21,067 nucleotides of DNA from Bacteroidota bacterium (GCA_017860375.1 JAGDMB010000009.1:1-21067), one strand, 5' to 3'; shown: positions 1 through 8,119, counted from the first letter of the stretch. Translations and numbers: made by a program. Notes: generated by a model not told the origin, from the sequence alone.

Positions 1-611
1 TTATCGCCTTCCAGCCACTTGGTTTCAGATCCCCAATACACATCCTCTTCCGGCTCCCAGACATCTTCACGGCCACCGGCAAAACCAAAAGTTTTAAATC
101 CCATTGATTCCAATGCGACATTACCAGTGAGGATCATAAGGTCTGCCCAGGATATTTTCCGGCCATACTTCTGCTTGATGGGCCAAAGTAACCTTCTTGC
201 CTTGTCGAGGTTGGCATTATCGGGCCAGCTGTTAAGGGGTGCAAAACGCTGTTGTCCGGCTCCTGCACCGCCACGGCCATCACCTGTGCGATAGGTACCT
301 GCACTATGCCATGCCATACGGATGAACAAAGGCCCGTAGTGACCGAAGTCTGCCGGCCACCAGTCCTGAGAATCGGTCATCAGCTTGTGGAGGTCCTTTT
401 TCAAAGCTTCCAGGTCGAGGCTCTTAAATTCTTCTGCATAGTTAAAATCTTCGCCCATCGGGTTAGATAAGGAAGAGTGTTGACGCAGAATATTCAATTT
501 CAGCTGATTTGGCCACCAGTCGCGGTTTTTTGTTCCGCTGCTGCCCACATTGTGCTTATGGGTAGCCCCGGTAACCGGGCATTTACTCATATTGTCCGCA
601 TTATTTTCCAT
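1..611 (-). CDS. katG: Catalase-peroxidase, N-terminal part (cut by window start)
   Basis: This is the first 203 codons of a bifunctional heme catalase-peroxidase, which breaks down hydrogen peroxide in the cytoplasm. The reading frame starts at ATG 609-611 (M-E-N-N-A-D-N-M-S-K-C-P) and runs open off the left edge of the window. The early C-P-V-T-G segment and the paired W-W-P motifs (about residues 32-34 and 84-86) are typical of KatG. The distal heme pocket is intact: RMAWH gives Arg98, Trp101 and His102, where the Trp belongs to the family's Met-Tyr-Trp cofactor. The Tyr and Met of that cofactor and the proximal His lie outside the window. The neighbour at 804-1460 is on the same strand, 192 bases away, so katG probably has its own promoter. 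A TATATTTA box at 632-639 is possible but has no good upstream partner. The identification is near certain from the recognisable sequence. Confidence 0.97.
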   Translation of the reverse strand, partial: MENNADNMSKCPVTGATHKHNVGSSGTKNRDWWPNQLKLNILRQHSSLSNPMGEDFNYAEEFKSLDLEALKKDLHKLMTDSQDWWPADFGHYGPLFIRMAWHSAGTYRTGDGRGGAGAGQQRFAPLNSWPDNANLDKARRLLWPIKQKYGRKISWADLMILTGNVALESMGFKTFGFAGGREDVWEPEEDVYWGSETKWLEGD

Positions 612-803
612 GATTGAATTTATTGAATGGTTAAATATAGTTTAAAGAAGTCAAGATTATGGAATAAAAAAAAGTCCGGGTTAGAATCTGGTTAAAATTT
701 TGTCACCCCCCCGATTTTAATGAAATCTGACTTACCAAATGCCGTCATGATGCCCGTTCGTGCATTAACAACAGCTACTTACTGCATAATAATCTATGCC
801 ACT

Positions 804-1460
804 TCATTTTACAGGCAGGCCATTTGATGTTATTAATCCTTTGCAATTATGGCGACGGCAAAATACCCACCAGTGTATTCCTTCTGATTTAGGAACGAGA
901 CTTTTCAAGTCCACCCTTCTGGTTTCAACTTTTCCCATGGTTAACCGTTCTGATAACTTCTTAATGTTTTGCAATTGTCTTGTCATCATTATTTTATTCA
1001 TAACCGAAAAAATAACAAAGAATCCTTTTGAAGAGATATCGGTATTAAAATACCCTTTTACCTTGCACCATAATTTAGTGCGGGTTCCCTGTCCTGCAAT
1101 CCTGTATTCGATAAACAATCCTTTCATATATTGATTAAGCGGTGGATTAATGGGCTCACAGAAACGACACGCAATAAAAGAATTTTTCTCAAATTCAAAT
1201 AGATGAAATGCTAACAGATAATGTGTATTCACTTTCAGAGGGGGCAGGTTTTCAATGATATAATCCGGTGATTTTCTGCCTCTGTTGTCTATAAAATCAT
1301 AACTGTAAGGTGCAATGCGCAATTGCTCTAACCATACAAAAATGTCGGATGCATTTGCACCTATTTCAATACGCCGAAGCAGTTCCCTGCACTCCGTATT
1401 TGAAATATCGGGCAGGGAATCAACAAAGAAGGCAGGTATAGCCAAAGATTTTACCTTCAT
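804..1460 (-). CDS. SRPBCC (START-like) family protein of unknown function
   Basis: The product is 218 residues with no signal peptide or membrane segment, so it should be cytoplasmic. The segment around residues 50-65 (APYSYDFIDNRGRKSP) followed by a beta-rich stretch is the hallmark of a subgroup of SRPBCC/polyketide-cyclase-like proteins that share the helix-grip fold and bind hydrophobic ligands. That subgroup has no established function, so no substrate can be named. The C-terminal 40 residues are basic and Cys/His/Trp-rich (HWWVFCRRHNCKG) and do not look like the usual end of the fold. The gene stands alone: katG lies downstream on the same strand after 192 bases, and a candidate promoter lies 47 bases upstream. 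The fold assignment rests on motif recognition and is fairly secure; the role is unknown. Confidence 0.75.
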   Translation of the reverse strand: MKVKSLAIPAFFVDSLPDISNTECRELLRRIEIGANASDIFVWLEQLRIAPYSYDFIDNRGRKSPDYIIENLPPLKVNTHYLLAFHLFEFEKNSFIACRFCEPINPPLNQYMKGLFIEYRIAGQGTRTKLWCKVKGYFNTDISSKGFFVIFSVMNKIMMTRQLQNIKKLSERLTMGKVETRRVDLKSLVPKSEGIHWWVFCRRHNCKGLITSNGLPVK

Positions 1461-1506
1461 TAATTTTCGATAGTAGGCTGACTTAAATAAAGGTGAATAC
1501 CTTCCC

Positions 1507-1537
1507 TAAATATATCAATTCTCTGCGTAACTTGCAA
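1507..1537 (-). promoter_or_regulatory. Candidate Bacteroidota promoter for the SRPBCC gene
   Basis: On the minus strand TTG (1537-1535) is followed after exactly 20 bases by TATATTTA (1514-1507), one base away from the Bacteroidota -7 consensus TAnnTTTG. The predicted transcript start is near 1500, giving a leader of about 40 bases before the ATG at 1460. Confidence 0.45.
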
Positions 1538-1675
1538 TAGTAGCTAGCCTTCAATGGCTTGCACCCTTTGACAGGAATAAGGCGGATCGGGTATTCCTAT
1601 TTTAAATGAATTGCCTGATATTATTGGTTATTTCGGCATTTTTCTCGTTATCCTGGTTTTCCTGACCGGTTTGGT

Positions 1676-1716
1676 GAAAAATAAAATAACTCATTGTAAA
1701 TCTATATATTACAATG
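1676..1716 (-). terminator. Hairpin terminator of the TetR/LolA-like/ABC operon
   Basis: CATTGTAA (1692-1699) and TTACAATG (1709-1716) form a perfect 8-bp inverted repeat around a 9-base loop. On the minus strand it lies 44 bases after the stop codon of the beta-barrel gene and is followed by a T-rich run (1690-1676, AGTTATTTTATTTTT). The stem is AT-rich and therefore of modest strength. A shorter T run also follows it on the plus strand, but no plus-strand gene reads into it. Confidence 0.5.
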
Positions 1717-1759
1717 TCCTTTTTGTTCAGGGCAAGGAAGCGCTTACAATTTGAAAATT

Positions 1760-3004
1760 CTAGAAACTGAATTTTAACCTCAGGAATCCCAGGTTAATTT
1801 TTGCTCGTTCCCCGCTCATTACGGCGTCGAAATGCTGCCAGATCAGAGAAAAATCGAGATTCTCCGACAAGGAGTAATCCATCGACGGTCCGGCGAAGTA
1901 TCCGTCGAGGTCGGGGAACCACATTGCCGCAAGGGTAAGATTCAGAAGAGGAGTGGCGGCCCATGTGAACTGACCAAAAGCGGTAAACTTTGAAAAAGCC
2001 AGATCCTTTGCAGTGAAATCTCTTGAATATAAGCTGCCAAAATTACTCAGATCAAGAGGATTGTTGCAGTACATGAGCTGAATCTGGGCTACTGAATTAT
2101 CTTTGAATATCCTGTCAAGGCCGGAGGTAATCAGAATAGTACTTGTATCACCGGGAAAATCCTCAACCGGTTCAAACCAGGTGCCTTCCCCTCTGAACGA
2201 CAGACTTCCAATGGATCCGGACCAGCCGGTACCGAGGACTAGTTCTTCACTGTTCATCCACCCTGCGAGAAACTGGATATCGTAACCCCATCTGTTGAAC
2301 CTGTAAAGCCCCGCAGTGGTAATATCATACTCACTATTTACTTTCAAAACCAACTCTGCAGCGGAGGAGGAGGACGGAAAAAACTGAAGCCTGACGGCAT
2401 CACTCCCCGGCCTTTCAACATAATCAAAATCAAAATAGGAATACGCGTTGAAAATATCATTGGGATTCCAGACAAAGGTCTGCCCCCAGTTAATTCGCTG
2501 CCGGCCCAGTGTTATCTGAAAATTGGTGTAATGAAGATCAAACCAGAGCCGGTCAATGGTGGTATTCAGCAGAAAGGATTGTTCTTCCACGATATTCCAT
2601 GACATATCCACTACCCCATCGTCCTCACCTATCATTCCCGTATAGGGTCTGCCATATCGTACCATGTCTCCGGTAAAAAGCCGGTTCCGGAAATCGGCAG
2701 CAAAAGTAATTTTGTCGCTCAAATAGGCTTTAAAATTCAACCGGTTATGAATAATGTTCTCGTTCAGAAAAGGCCCGGAAAGGGAATCAAACATGGCACT
2801 TTGCATGGTGGAGACATAGCCGTTCAAGGCAATTGACTTTTTTTTCTCCTGTGAATGCAGGGGAAAACAAAAAAGGAAAATGATCCAAACGATGAGAATT
2901 GATTTTTTACACACGTTGCCTGTAAATTTTAAATACCCCGTCGGGGAGTTAAAAATCCTTAAGGGTTCAGTGTTTTTTAACGTGCAGCCCGGAAATTTTA
3001 CCAT
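1760..3004 (-). CDS. Outer-membrane beta-barrel protein, last gene of the ABC operon
   Basis: This 414-residue protein is predicted to be an outer-membrane beta-barrel. It has a hydrophobic signal segment (KKSILIVWIIFLFCFPLHS), alternating aromatic-rich strands throughout, a central conserved-looking stretch (GRQRINWGQTFVWNPNDIFN) and the terminal Phe expected of barrel-assembly substrates (RLKFSF). I recognise the type, found in Bacteroidota next to FtsX transporters, but cannot name a characterised family. The start is uncertain. An in-frame ATG at 3046 would overlap the ATPase gene; the ATG at 3004 lies one base after the ATPase stop and is used here. The GTG at 2914 would give a far more typical short signal peptide (V-C-K-K-S-I-L-I-V). 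Its place as the last gene of the operon suggests that it forms the outer-membrane end of the transport path. That role is inference. Confidence 0.8.
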   Translation of the reverse strand: MVKFPGCTLKNTEPLRIFNSPTGYLKFTGNVCKKSILIVWIIFLFCFPLHSQEKKKSIALNGYVSTMQSAMFDSLSGPFLNENIIHNRLNFKAYLSDKITFAADFRNRLFTGDMVRYGRPYTGMIGEDDGVVDMSWNIVEEQSFLLNTTIDRLWFDLHYTNFQITLGRQRINWGQTFVWNPNDIFNAYSYFDFDYVERPGSDAVRLQFFPSSSSAAELVLKVNSEYDITTAGLYRFNRWGYDIQFLAGWMNSEELVLGTGWSGSIGSLSFRGEGTWFEPVEDFPGDTSTILITSGLDRIFKDNSVAQIQLMYCNNPLDLSNFGSLYSRDFTAKDLAFSKFTAFGQFTWAATPLLNLTLAAMWFPDLDGYFAGPSMDYSLSENLDFSLIWQHFDAVMSGERAKINLGFLRLKFSF

Positions 3005-3005
3005 T

Positions 3006-3692
3006 CTATTCCAGTTTGACATCCGAAACCACTTTACCGTCTTCAAGCGTAATTACCCGATGTGCCATTTTCACCACCCTTGGATCATGCGTTGAAAATA
3101 TAAACGTAATCTTCGATTCATGATTGAGTCGTTCCATTATTTCAAGAAGCGTCGTTGCCGCCTTTGAATCAAGGTTAGCTGTAGGTTCATCCGCCAGAAC
3201 AAATTTTGGCCTCGATGCAAGGGCCCTTGCCACAGCCACACGCTGCTGCTGTCCGCCCGACAACTTTGTCGGCCTGCTGTTAATCCTGTCGCCCAGACCT
3301 ACAGCTTTCAACAACTCAAGGGTTCGTTCATCTTTCTCTTTCTCCGGCCATTTCTGAAGGGTCATGATGAACTCAACGTTTTCTTTAGCTGTCAATACAG
3401 GTACCAGGTTATACGACTGAAATACAAATCCTATATTGTTCAACCTGAAATCAATAAGTTGTGATGACTTAAGTTTCGACAGGTTGGTGCCGTCAATGAT
3501 TATCTCCCCTGATGTTGGCATATCAAGCCCGCCTATCATGTTCAGCAGGGTGGTTTTGCCCGAACCTGACGGTCCCACGATTGCAGCAAATTCAGCCTCT
3601 GCGAAGTCAAGGGTTACATCATTTACTGCATGAACCTTTACCTCTGTTGAATTGTATACTTTGTTTACATTTTTCAATTCAATTATCTTCAT
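3006..3692 (-). CDS. ABC transporter ATPase, LolD/MacB type
   Basis: This 228-residue cytoplasmic ATPase powers the two FtsX permeases encoded just upstream. All motifs are present: Walker A GPSGSGKT (residues 40-47), Q-loop Gln92, signature LSGGQQQR (144-151), Walker B FVLADEP (164-170) and H-loop His202 in STHD. Length and motif sequence place it in the LolD/MacB/FtsE group, whose members act on the periplasm or outer leaflet by mechanotransmission rather than by moving solute through the membrane. It lies 23 bases after the permease stop and one base before the likely start of the barrel gene, so it is translated as part of one operon. MacB-like drug or peptide export is the main alternative to lipoprotein or lipid trafficking, but no MacA-type adaptor is present. 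Confidence 0.95.
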   Translation of the reverse strand: MKIIELKNVNKVYNSTEVKVHAVNDVTLDFAEAEFAAIVGPSGSGKTTLLNMIGGLDMPTSGEIIIDGTNLSKLKSSQLIDFRLNNIGFVFQSYNLVPVLTAKENVEFIMTLQKWPEKEKDERTLELLKAVGLGDRINSRPTKLSGGQQQRVAVARALASRPKFVLADEPTANLDSKAATTLLEIMERLNHESKITFIFSTHDPRVVKMAHRVITLEDGKVVSDVKLE

Positions 3693-3715
3693 GGCTTGTC
3701 CGTTTAAATAAAATA

Positions 3716-5140
3716 TTATTCTGTTCTCAGTGCTTCAACCGGATTTAATTTCAGAGCCTTTCGCGCCGGCCAGATCGAAGAAATTATCGCTGTGGCTATT
3801 ACCATTATCGTGGTAAAAACGAAAAAGCCAGGCGTTACAACCGGATACACTCTTGCTGCAAATCCTATGGCTTCGAATCCTTCACCCCAACTGCTAAAAT
3901 GGATCCCTGTTTTTCCAAGCGCTTCCGTTATGGCCCACCCTGAAAGTATACCTGCCACCGCCCCGACAACGGTCAGAAAAATGGTTTCAAGCATAATCAT
4001 TTTAAAGATCCTTTTATGGTTCATCCCTATCGCCATCAGCATACCCAGCTCTTTTGTCCTCTCCAGAATTGCCATCAGCATGGTATTGATAATACCGAAT
4101 GCAAGCGCAAGCATGATGATTCCAATAAATATGAAATAATACAGGATCATAAAATCATTCATCATGGCAGCATCCGGAGCCAGCTCTTTCCAGGTCATGA
4201 CAGAATTATCACCCGAAATGCGGCTCAGTTTTTCCCTGACAATGCCGGCATCATCAATATCGTTAAGCAGAATGGAAATCTCATGCGTGAGGATTTCATC
4301 GCCTCCATACAGATTGGCGAGTTCCTTATCCTTTACAAATACGGTGGTCTGGTCAAAACCCGAATTGGTTGTCTTATAGATACCGCATACCCTGAATATG
4401 CCCTGGATCGGGGTTCCCTCTTTATCTGAAATGGTGATCTGTACTTTGCTCCTGATCCTGTAATCAAGGGCTTTTTCCGTTATCAGCAGACCATACCGGT
4501 CAAGTTCCTTCCTGTTGAATTCCTGCTGCAAGGCTTCCCTGAAATCCTTGGGTGATCTGAATCGTTTATCTTTGAGTGCCTCCAGCTTTATCAGGACCGT
4601 TCCCGGAACTTTTTCCTTCCTCAGCTCTTCCATTGTGCTGTCCGAAACTATGTACTGCTTCAGCTTAAGCAATTCGGCCGTTTTATCACTGATCAGGATA
4701 TCTCCGGGACTTTGATTATCAAGATATCTTCCGCCTTCCGGCACAATTTCCTTATAAATCTCGGTTACCCGTTTTTCTTTTTCAGCATCGACGCCATAGA
4801 TAATCACACCTGTGTTTGCCCATGCCGTATTTGCCATGGCAATTATTTTTGTCCTTTTTACCCAACCGGAAATTTCCCTCAGGGAATCGAGGCCCCGGAT
4901 TATTTCATCGGTATTTCGAACCGTAAGGTTTATCTCTTCGTTTTTAATATACTCGTTATTATGGATCTGAATATGCGATACTTCATTATTAACAGCGTTA
5001 TGAAGTCGTTGCTTTGTCCAGCCTTCCATTATACCAATAAGGAGCACTCCGGCAATAATGCCAAGGGTTACGGCAACGATAACCACCAGGCTTCTTTTTT
5101 TGTTACGCCATACGTTCTTCCAAGCGATTGATCCTATCAT
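3716..5140 (-). CDS. FtsX-type ABC permease, second of a pair
   Basis: This 474-residue inner-membrane permease has the MacB/LolC/LolE architecture. A basic N-terminal amphipathic stretch (SIAWKNVWRNKKRS) precedes TM1 (about 18-42). A large periplasmic domain follows (about 43-325), then the FtsX domain with three membrane segments near residues 330-355, 380-405 and 440-462. The cytoplasmic coupling stretch ILERTKELGMLMAIGMNHKRI and the ending ARKALKLNPVEALRTE are characteristic. It is not a duplicate of the adjacent permease: the periplasmic domains differ strongly, which suggests an asymmetric LolC/LolE-like pair. The gene follows the other permease after 13 bases. The family is certain; the cargo is not shown by the sequence. 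Confidence 0.93.
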   Translation of the reverse strand: MIGSIAWKNVWRNKKRSLVVIVAVTLGIIAGVLLIGIMEGWTKQRLHNAVNNEVSHIQIHNNEYIKNEEINLTVRNTDEIIRGLDSLREISGWVKRTKIIAMANTAWANTGVIIYGVDAEKEKRVTEIYKEIVPEGGRYLDNQSPGDILISDKTAELLKLKQYIVSDSTMEELRKEKVPGTVLIKLEALKDKRFRSPKDFREALQQEFNRKELDRYGLLITEKALDYRIRSKVQITISDKEGTPIQGIFRVCGIYKTTNSGFDQTTVFVKDKELANLYGGDEILTHEISILLNDIDDAGIVREKLSRISGDNSVMTWKELAPDAAMMNDFMILYYFIFIGIIMLALAFGIINTMLMAILERTKELGMLMAIGMNHKRIFKMIMLETIFLTVVGAVAGILSGWAITEALGKTGIHFSSWGEGFEAIGFAARVYPVVTPGFFVFTTIMVIATAIISSIWPARKALKLNPVEALRTE

Positions 5141-5153
5141 AGCAGTTCATTTA

Positions 5154-6575
5154 TTAACCTTTAAGCGCCTCAATTTCTTTCAGCAATCCAATTTTCCGGA
5201 TTGGATAAAGTGTCGCCAGTAAAACCATAAGGGCAACAATCACGGCCTGCCAGTAAAAATAAGAACCGAACCATGCAGTGGGCATCACCGCATCCCATCC
5301 CCACTCTGCCATCATATTGCCCAGATCCCCTTTCAGCACAATCGGATGATAGTAGAAAAACAAAATAAGCGGCACACTGGCCAGTAATCCGCATACCAAA
5401 CCAATAGCGCCAAGCCACATCATTTCAATGGTAACAATGCGTTGAAGTTTCTTCTTCTGCATCCCGATAGCGACAAGGACACCGAATTCCCTTTTTCTCT
5501 CGGATACCATCATCAGTACGGTTCCGAATATGCCAAAGAAAATGATAAAGTAAAGAACGCCAAGCATTGCCTGTCCGCTCTGGCTGTCACCCTGAATTTG
5601 CTGATACAATACCGGATTAAGTTCATACCAGGTTTTAGCTACCGTATCTTTATCGGACAGAAGTGCATTAATCCTGGTTTTTGCGGTCTTTATTGTCCGG
5701 TTTGATTTATCCGTAAGGTTGACAACAAGTGCGGTTATTTTGCCTTCTGCATCAAAGAACTTCTGTGCCGCAGGTATTGTCATAAGGATTAATTTGTTGT
5801 CTATTTCAGGTGAAGGCATTTTAATGATTCCCCGAACCGGGAATATTCCCGTTGCAGAAACGCCATGATACCCCTGCCCCATCAGAATTACCGTATCTCC
5901 AATTGCCACTTTCAGATAGCTGGCAAGCCTGTCGGATACAAGAATCCCCTGGTCATCGTTTGCCAGGTATCCATTTGAAACTTCAGCGCATTTCAGAATC
6001 TCCGGCATAAAATTTTCATTTTCTTCATCGGTTAGGCCTAAATCAAGCTCAAGCCTGGCCGTTGACGAATACGATCTTCCCGGATTCTTTTTCACTTTTT
6101 CAAGCACGTTATCCGGTATCGTGCCTGCATCCTTCAAGCGACTTATAGCCTCATCCGTGATCCGGTATTTTACCAGCTTGTTTTCAGGATCCGAAAAGTT
6201 CTTCTCCTTTTCGGGGTCAATCGCAATGATCGCTGCACCTTTTGTTTGTGTCCCGCTGGAAGCAAGGGCAAAAGATTCGAGATGCGGGGTGACCGAAACT
6301 ACCCTGTCAATCTCCGAAATTGCAGCAACGATCGAATCATTATAGTCGAATGAGTTATCAATTAACGGATTATCCTGATATTTCACCTGTTGCACCTGGA
6401 TGTAGCCCGTAAACGATTCAAGCAGGTTGTTTATCATATGATCATAAGAGCCGAGCTGGTACGACCGCATGATCACGGCAAAAAAAACAGCGAAGAAAAT
6501 AGATGCCGCCGTAATCATGGTGCGGCGTCTATTCCTCCAGAGATTTCTCCACGCTATTTTGAATTCTTCGTTCAT
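5154..6575 (-). CDS. FtsX-type ABC permease, first of a pair
   Basis: This 473-residue inner-membrane permease starts with the same kind of basic motif as its partner (FKIAWRNLWRNRRRTMITAASIFFAVFF), followed by TM1, a long periplasmic domain (about 45-335) and a three-segment FtsX domain. The coupling segment VSERKREFGVLVAIGMQKKKL lies between TM2 and TM3. It should pair with the next permease and the ATPase at 3006-3692 as an ABC complex acting on material at the periplasmic face. The 139-base gap upstream, between it and the LolA-like gene, is the only long spacer inside the operon and holds two hairpins. The start ATG at 6575 opens the characteristic motif directly and no upstream alternative is better. 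Confidence 0.93.
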   Translation of the reverse strand: MNEEFKIAWRNLWRNRRRTMITAASIFFAVFFAVIMRSYQLGSYDHMINNLLESFTGYIQVQQVKYQDNPLIDNSFDYNDSIVAAISEIDRVVSVTPHLESFALASSGTQTKGAAIIAIDPEKEKNFSDPENKLVKYRITDEAISRLKDAGTIPDNVLEKVKKNPGRSYSSTARLELDLGLTDEENENFMPEILKCAEVSNGYLANDDQGILVSDRLASYLKVAIGDTVILMGQGYHGVSATGIFPVRGIIKMPSPEIDNKLILMTIPAAQKFFDAEGKITALVVNLTDKSNRTIKTAKTRINALLSDKDTVAKTWYELNPVLYQQIQGDSQSGQAMLGVLYFIIFFGIFGTVLMMVSERKREFGVLVAIGMQKKKLQRIVTIEMMWLGAIGLVCGLLASVPLILFFYYHPIVLKGDLGNMMAEWGWDAVMPTAWFGSYFYWQAVIVALMVLLATLYPIRKIGLLKEIEALKG

Positions 6576-6610
6576 CCGTACAGTATTATTTTTACATTTA
6601 TTTAATTACA

Positions 6611-6692
6611 CCATCGATTTTTTAAAAATCCATTCGGATGGAATACCCATATTTTGTTCGTGCTTGTTTGCGCAAGGTATTGTATGGGTATT
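6611..6692 (-). other. Two consecutive hairpins inside the operon (possible attenuator or RNA-processing site)
   Basis: Between the LolA-like gene and the first permease lies a perfect 10-bp inverted repeat, AATACCCATA (6642-6651) and TATGGGTATT (6683-6692), with a smaller CTTG/CAAG stem in its loop. Next to it lies a nested pair: CCATC/GATGG (6611-6615 and 6637-6641) around GATTTTT/AAAAATC (6616-6622 and 6624-6630). Neither is followed by a long T run on the minus strand, so full termination is unlikely. Partial termination or mRNA processing would leave the regulator and LolA-like gene more abundant than the transporter genes. Confidence 0.45.
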
Positions 6693-6714
6693 TCATGTCA
6701 TTTTTTATCTGGTA

Positions 6715-7479
6715 TTAGCGCACTATTTTCATATTCTGCTGAGAAAAAAAACTCTCCTCGACGGGCCGATTGAATTTTATATCCAGGATCCCCACAAGCG
6801 TTTTATTTTCGGGCTCTTCCTCCGGGACAAGTTCAATTTTTGAAGGGATCGTTCTTCCATCCATAGTCTTAATATCCGAACTGGTTTCGGTTCTTACCAG
6901 GATTCCATCTTCATCGTATAATTCTGCTTTCAATACCAGAAAATCCTTCTTGTCAATCCACCGGATCTGCTTACCCCAGACAATGGAGGCATCTTCCCTG
7001 GCTGTCATTTTGATTTTATAACATAAGCGGCCTCCGATGCTCTCTTCTCCCACGATTTCATGGATATAGTCCTTTACCACTGACGATTCCCTGAGGATAT
7101 CGTCGTTTGTGTAATCCGATCCCATCCAGCCTTGTGACATCATGGAAGGAGGAAGTTTTATAAGCCGGCCGATGGATGGATTCCAGCTCCACATTTCAGA
7201 ACCTCTTTTCAGAAAAGTCTGTCCTGCTTCTTTTGCCGGGGCAGTGATCAGTGTCAGCGCATACTCTCTTCCAAGGGTCCAGCTTTTAAATTCAATCGTC
7301 CGCTGCCATTCGGGTCTGACTATTGTCATGGACATTACACTATAACTGCTTTTCTCCCCGTTGAATTTTTCATCGGCCTTTCGGACAATATCAGTCGCAG
7401 TGATCGCCTGTGCGAAAAGGGTATTTGAAACCAATCCCTGCATTATAAGAAAAAATAAGGTGTAAAATCTGTGTTTCAT
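6715..7479 (-). CDS. LolA-like outer-membrane lipoprotein-sorting protein
   Basis: The product is a secreted periplasmic protein of 254 residues with a signal peptide (MKHRFYTLFFLIMQGLVSNTLFAQA). The mature part matches the LolA-like family annotated as outer-membrane lipoprotein-sorting protein: an early A-D-E-K-F-N-G segment, the central MWSWNPSIGRLIKLPP, then MGSDYTNDDI and a beta-rich C-terminal half (YKIKMTAREDASIVWGKQIRWID). Family members have the half-barrel fold of LolA/LolB, which shields lipid acyl chains. An earlier ATG at 7506 would overlap the TetR gene. The ATG at 7479 is chosen because it begins the signal peptide and lies 7 bases after the TetR stop. Beside FtsX permeases and a LolD-type ATPase it is probably the periplasmic carrier. 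It has no N-terminal lipobox cysteine, so it should be soluble. Confidence 0.88.
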   Translation of the reverse strand: MKHRFYTLFFLIMQGLVSNTLFAQAITATDIVRKADEKFNGEKSSYSVMSMTIVRPEWQRTIEFKSWTLGREYALTLITAPAKEAGQTFLKRGSEMWSWNPSIGRLIKLPPSMMSQGWMGSDYTNDDILRESSVVKDYIHEIVGEESIGGRLCYKIKMTAREDASIVWGKQIRWIDKKDFLVLKAELYDEDGILVRTETSSDIKTMDGRTIPSKIELVPEEEPENKTLVGILDIKFNRPVEESFFSQQNMKIVR

Positions 7480-7486
7480 ATAGATT

Positions 7487-8119
7487 CTATTTAAATAACC
7501 CAACAATCCTGTTTATTTCTTTTTCATTGTCACCCGCTTCTGAATAAATACTCTTCATGGCAAAACCTGCCATGGTAATGAAAAACATATCTATCTCGGT
7601 CTCCGCATCGAATGAGTTTCCCTTGGCTTCCTTTTTTCTGTTAAAATAATCCCGTATCATTTTTATGATCTGCCAGGGGTAATTTGTATCCCCGGGTTCG
7701 TGTCCGGGATGAATGAGAGAATCGGTTTCCGGAAACGCATTAAGAAACTGTTCCCTTACATCAATTTGTGCAAGAAGCTGAAACAACAATCGCCAGAAAT
7801 ACTTGTTCTCCTTTAACATCTTGTCTATCTTCCGTATGAAGATTTCAAATTCTTCAGTGGAAAGAGTTCCGTCTTTGTCTATATCAAGGTTATGGTAAAT
7901 TTCATTTACCGATTTATGAACGATTGACTTCAGAAGTGCTTCTTTGCTCTCAAAATAGTTATACATCAATCCTTTTGAGATTCCTGCATGCCTGGCAATA
8001 TGGCTGATGGTCGTCCTGAAATAACCTTCATTGGCAAAATGCTTAAGCGCAACGTCCATTATGAGGGTCATTTTCTCATCCCTCATCTCCTTAAACTGTT
8101 TTGCTGTCCTTGGTGACAT
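7487..8119 (-). CDS. TetR-family regulator with an EF-hand-like calcium loop
   Basis: This 210-residue protein is a transcriptional repressor type with an N-terminal TetR DNA-binding domain. Helix 1 is near residues 17-30 and the helix-turn-helix spans 36-56 (TTISHIARHAGISKGLMYNYF), followed by ESKEALL. After helix 4 comes DIDKDGTLSTEE (residues 79-90), which fits the canonical 12-residue EF-hand loop at every position: Asp at 1, 3 and 5, Gly at 6, Leu at 8 and Glu at 12. Amphipathic helices flank it on both sides (IVHKSVNEIYHNL and FEIFIRKIDKML). The rest is a helical ligand-binding and dimer domain. It is the first gene of the operon and should control its own promoter. The TetR assignment is certain; calcium binding is inferred from the motif. 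Confidence 0.95.
   Translation of the reverse strand: MSPRTAKQFKEMRDEKMTLIMDVALKHFANEGYFRTTISHIARHAGISKGLMYNYFESKEALLKSIVHKSVNEIYHNLDIDKDGTLSTEEFEIFIRKIDKMLKENKYFWRLLFQLLAQIDVREQFLNAFPETDSLIHPGHEPGDTNYPWQIIKMIRDYFNRKKEAKGNSFDAETEIDMFFITMAGFAMKSIYSEAGDNEKEINRIVGLFK

Noticed and set aside
267..308. CxxCH-like or other heme c motif in the KatG fragment
   Set aside because: KatG binds heme b through a proximal His. The visible Cys (C-P-V-T-G) is not part of a CxxCH motif.
632..639. TATATTTA as a -7 box for katG
   Set aside because: One mismatch to the consensus and no TTG at 19-21 bases upstream.
796..1134. 112-codon plus-strand frame opposite the SRPBCC gene
   Set aside because: It is the antisense shadow of a gene with clear family motifs, and the translation shows no protein-like features of its own.
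1593..1752. A plus-strand frame without ATG encoding a hydrophobic stretch (IIGYFGIFLVILVFLTGLV), and a 19-codon ATG frame at 1606 in another phase
   Set aside because: The DNA is T-rich, which yields hydrophobic codons by chance. There is no ATG for the longer frame and it runs through the operon terminator hairpin. Conservation data would be needed.
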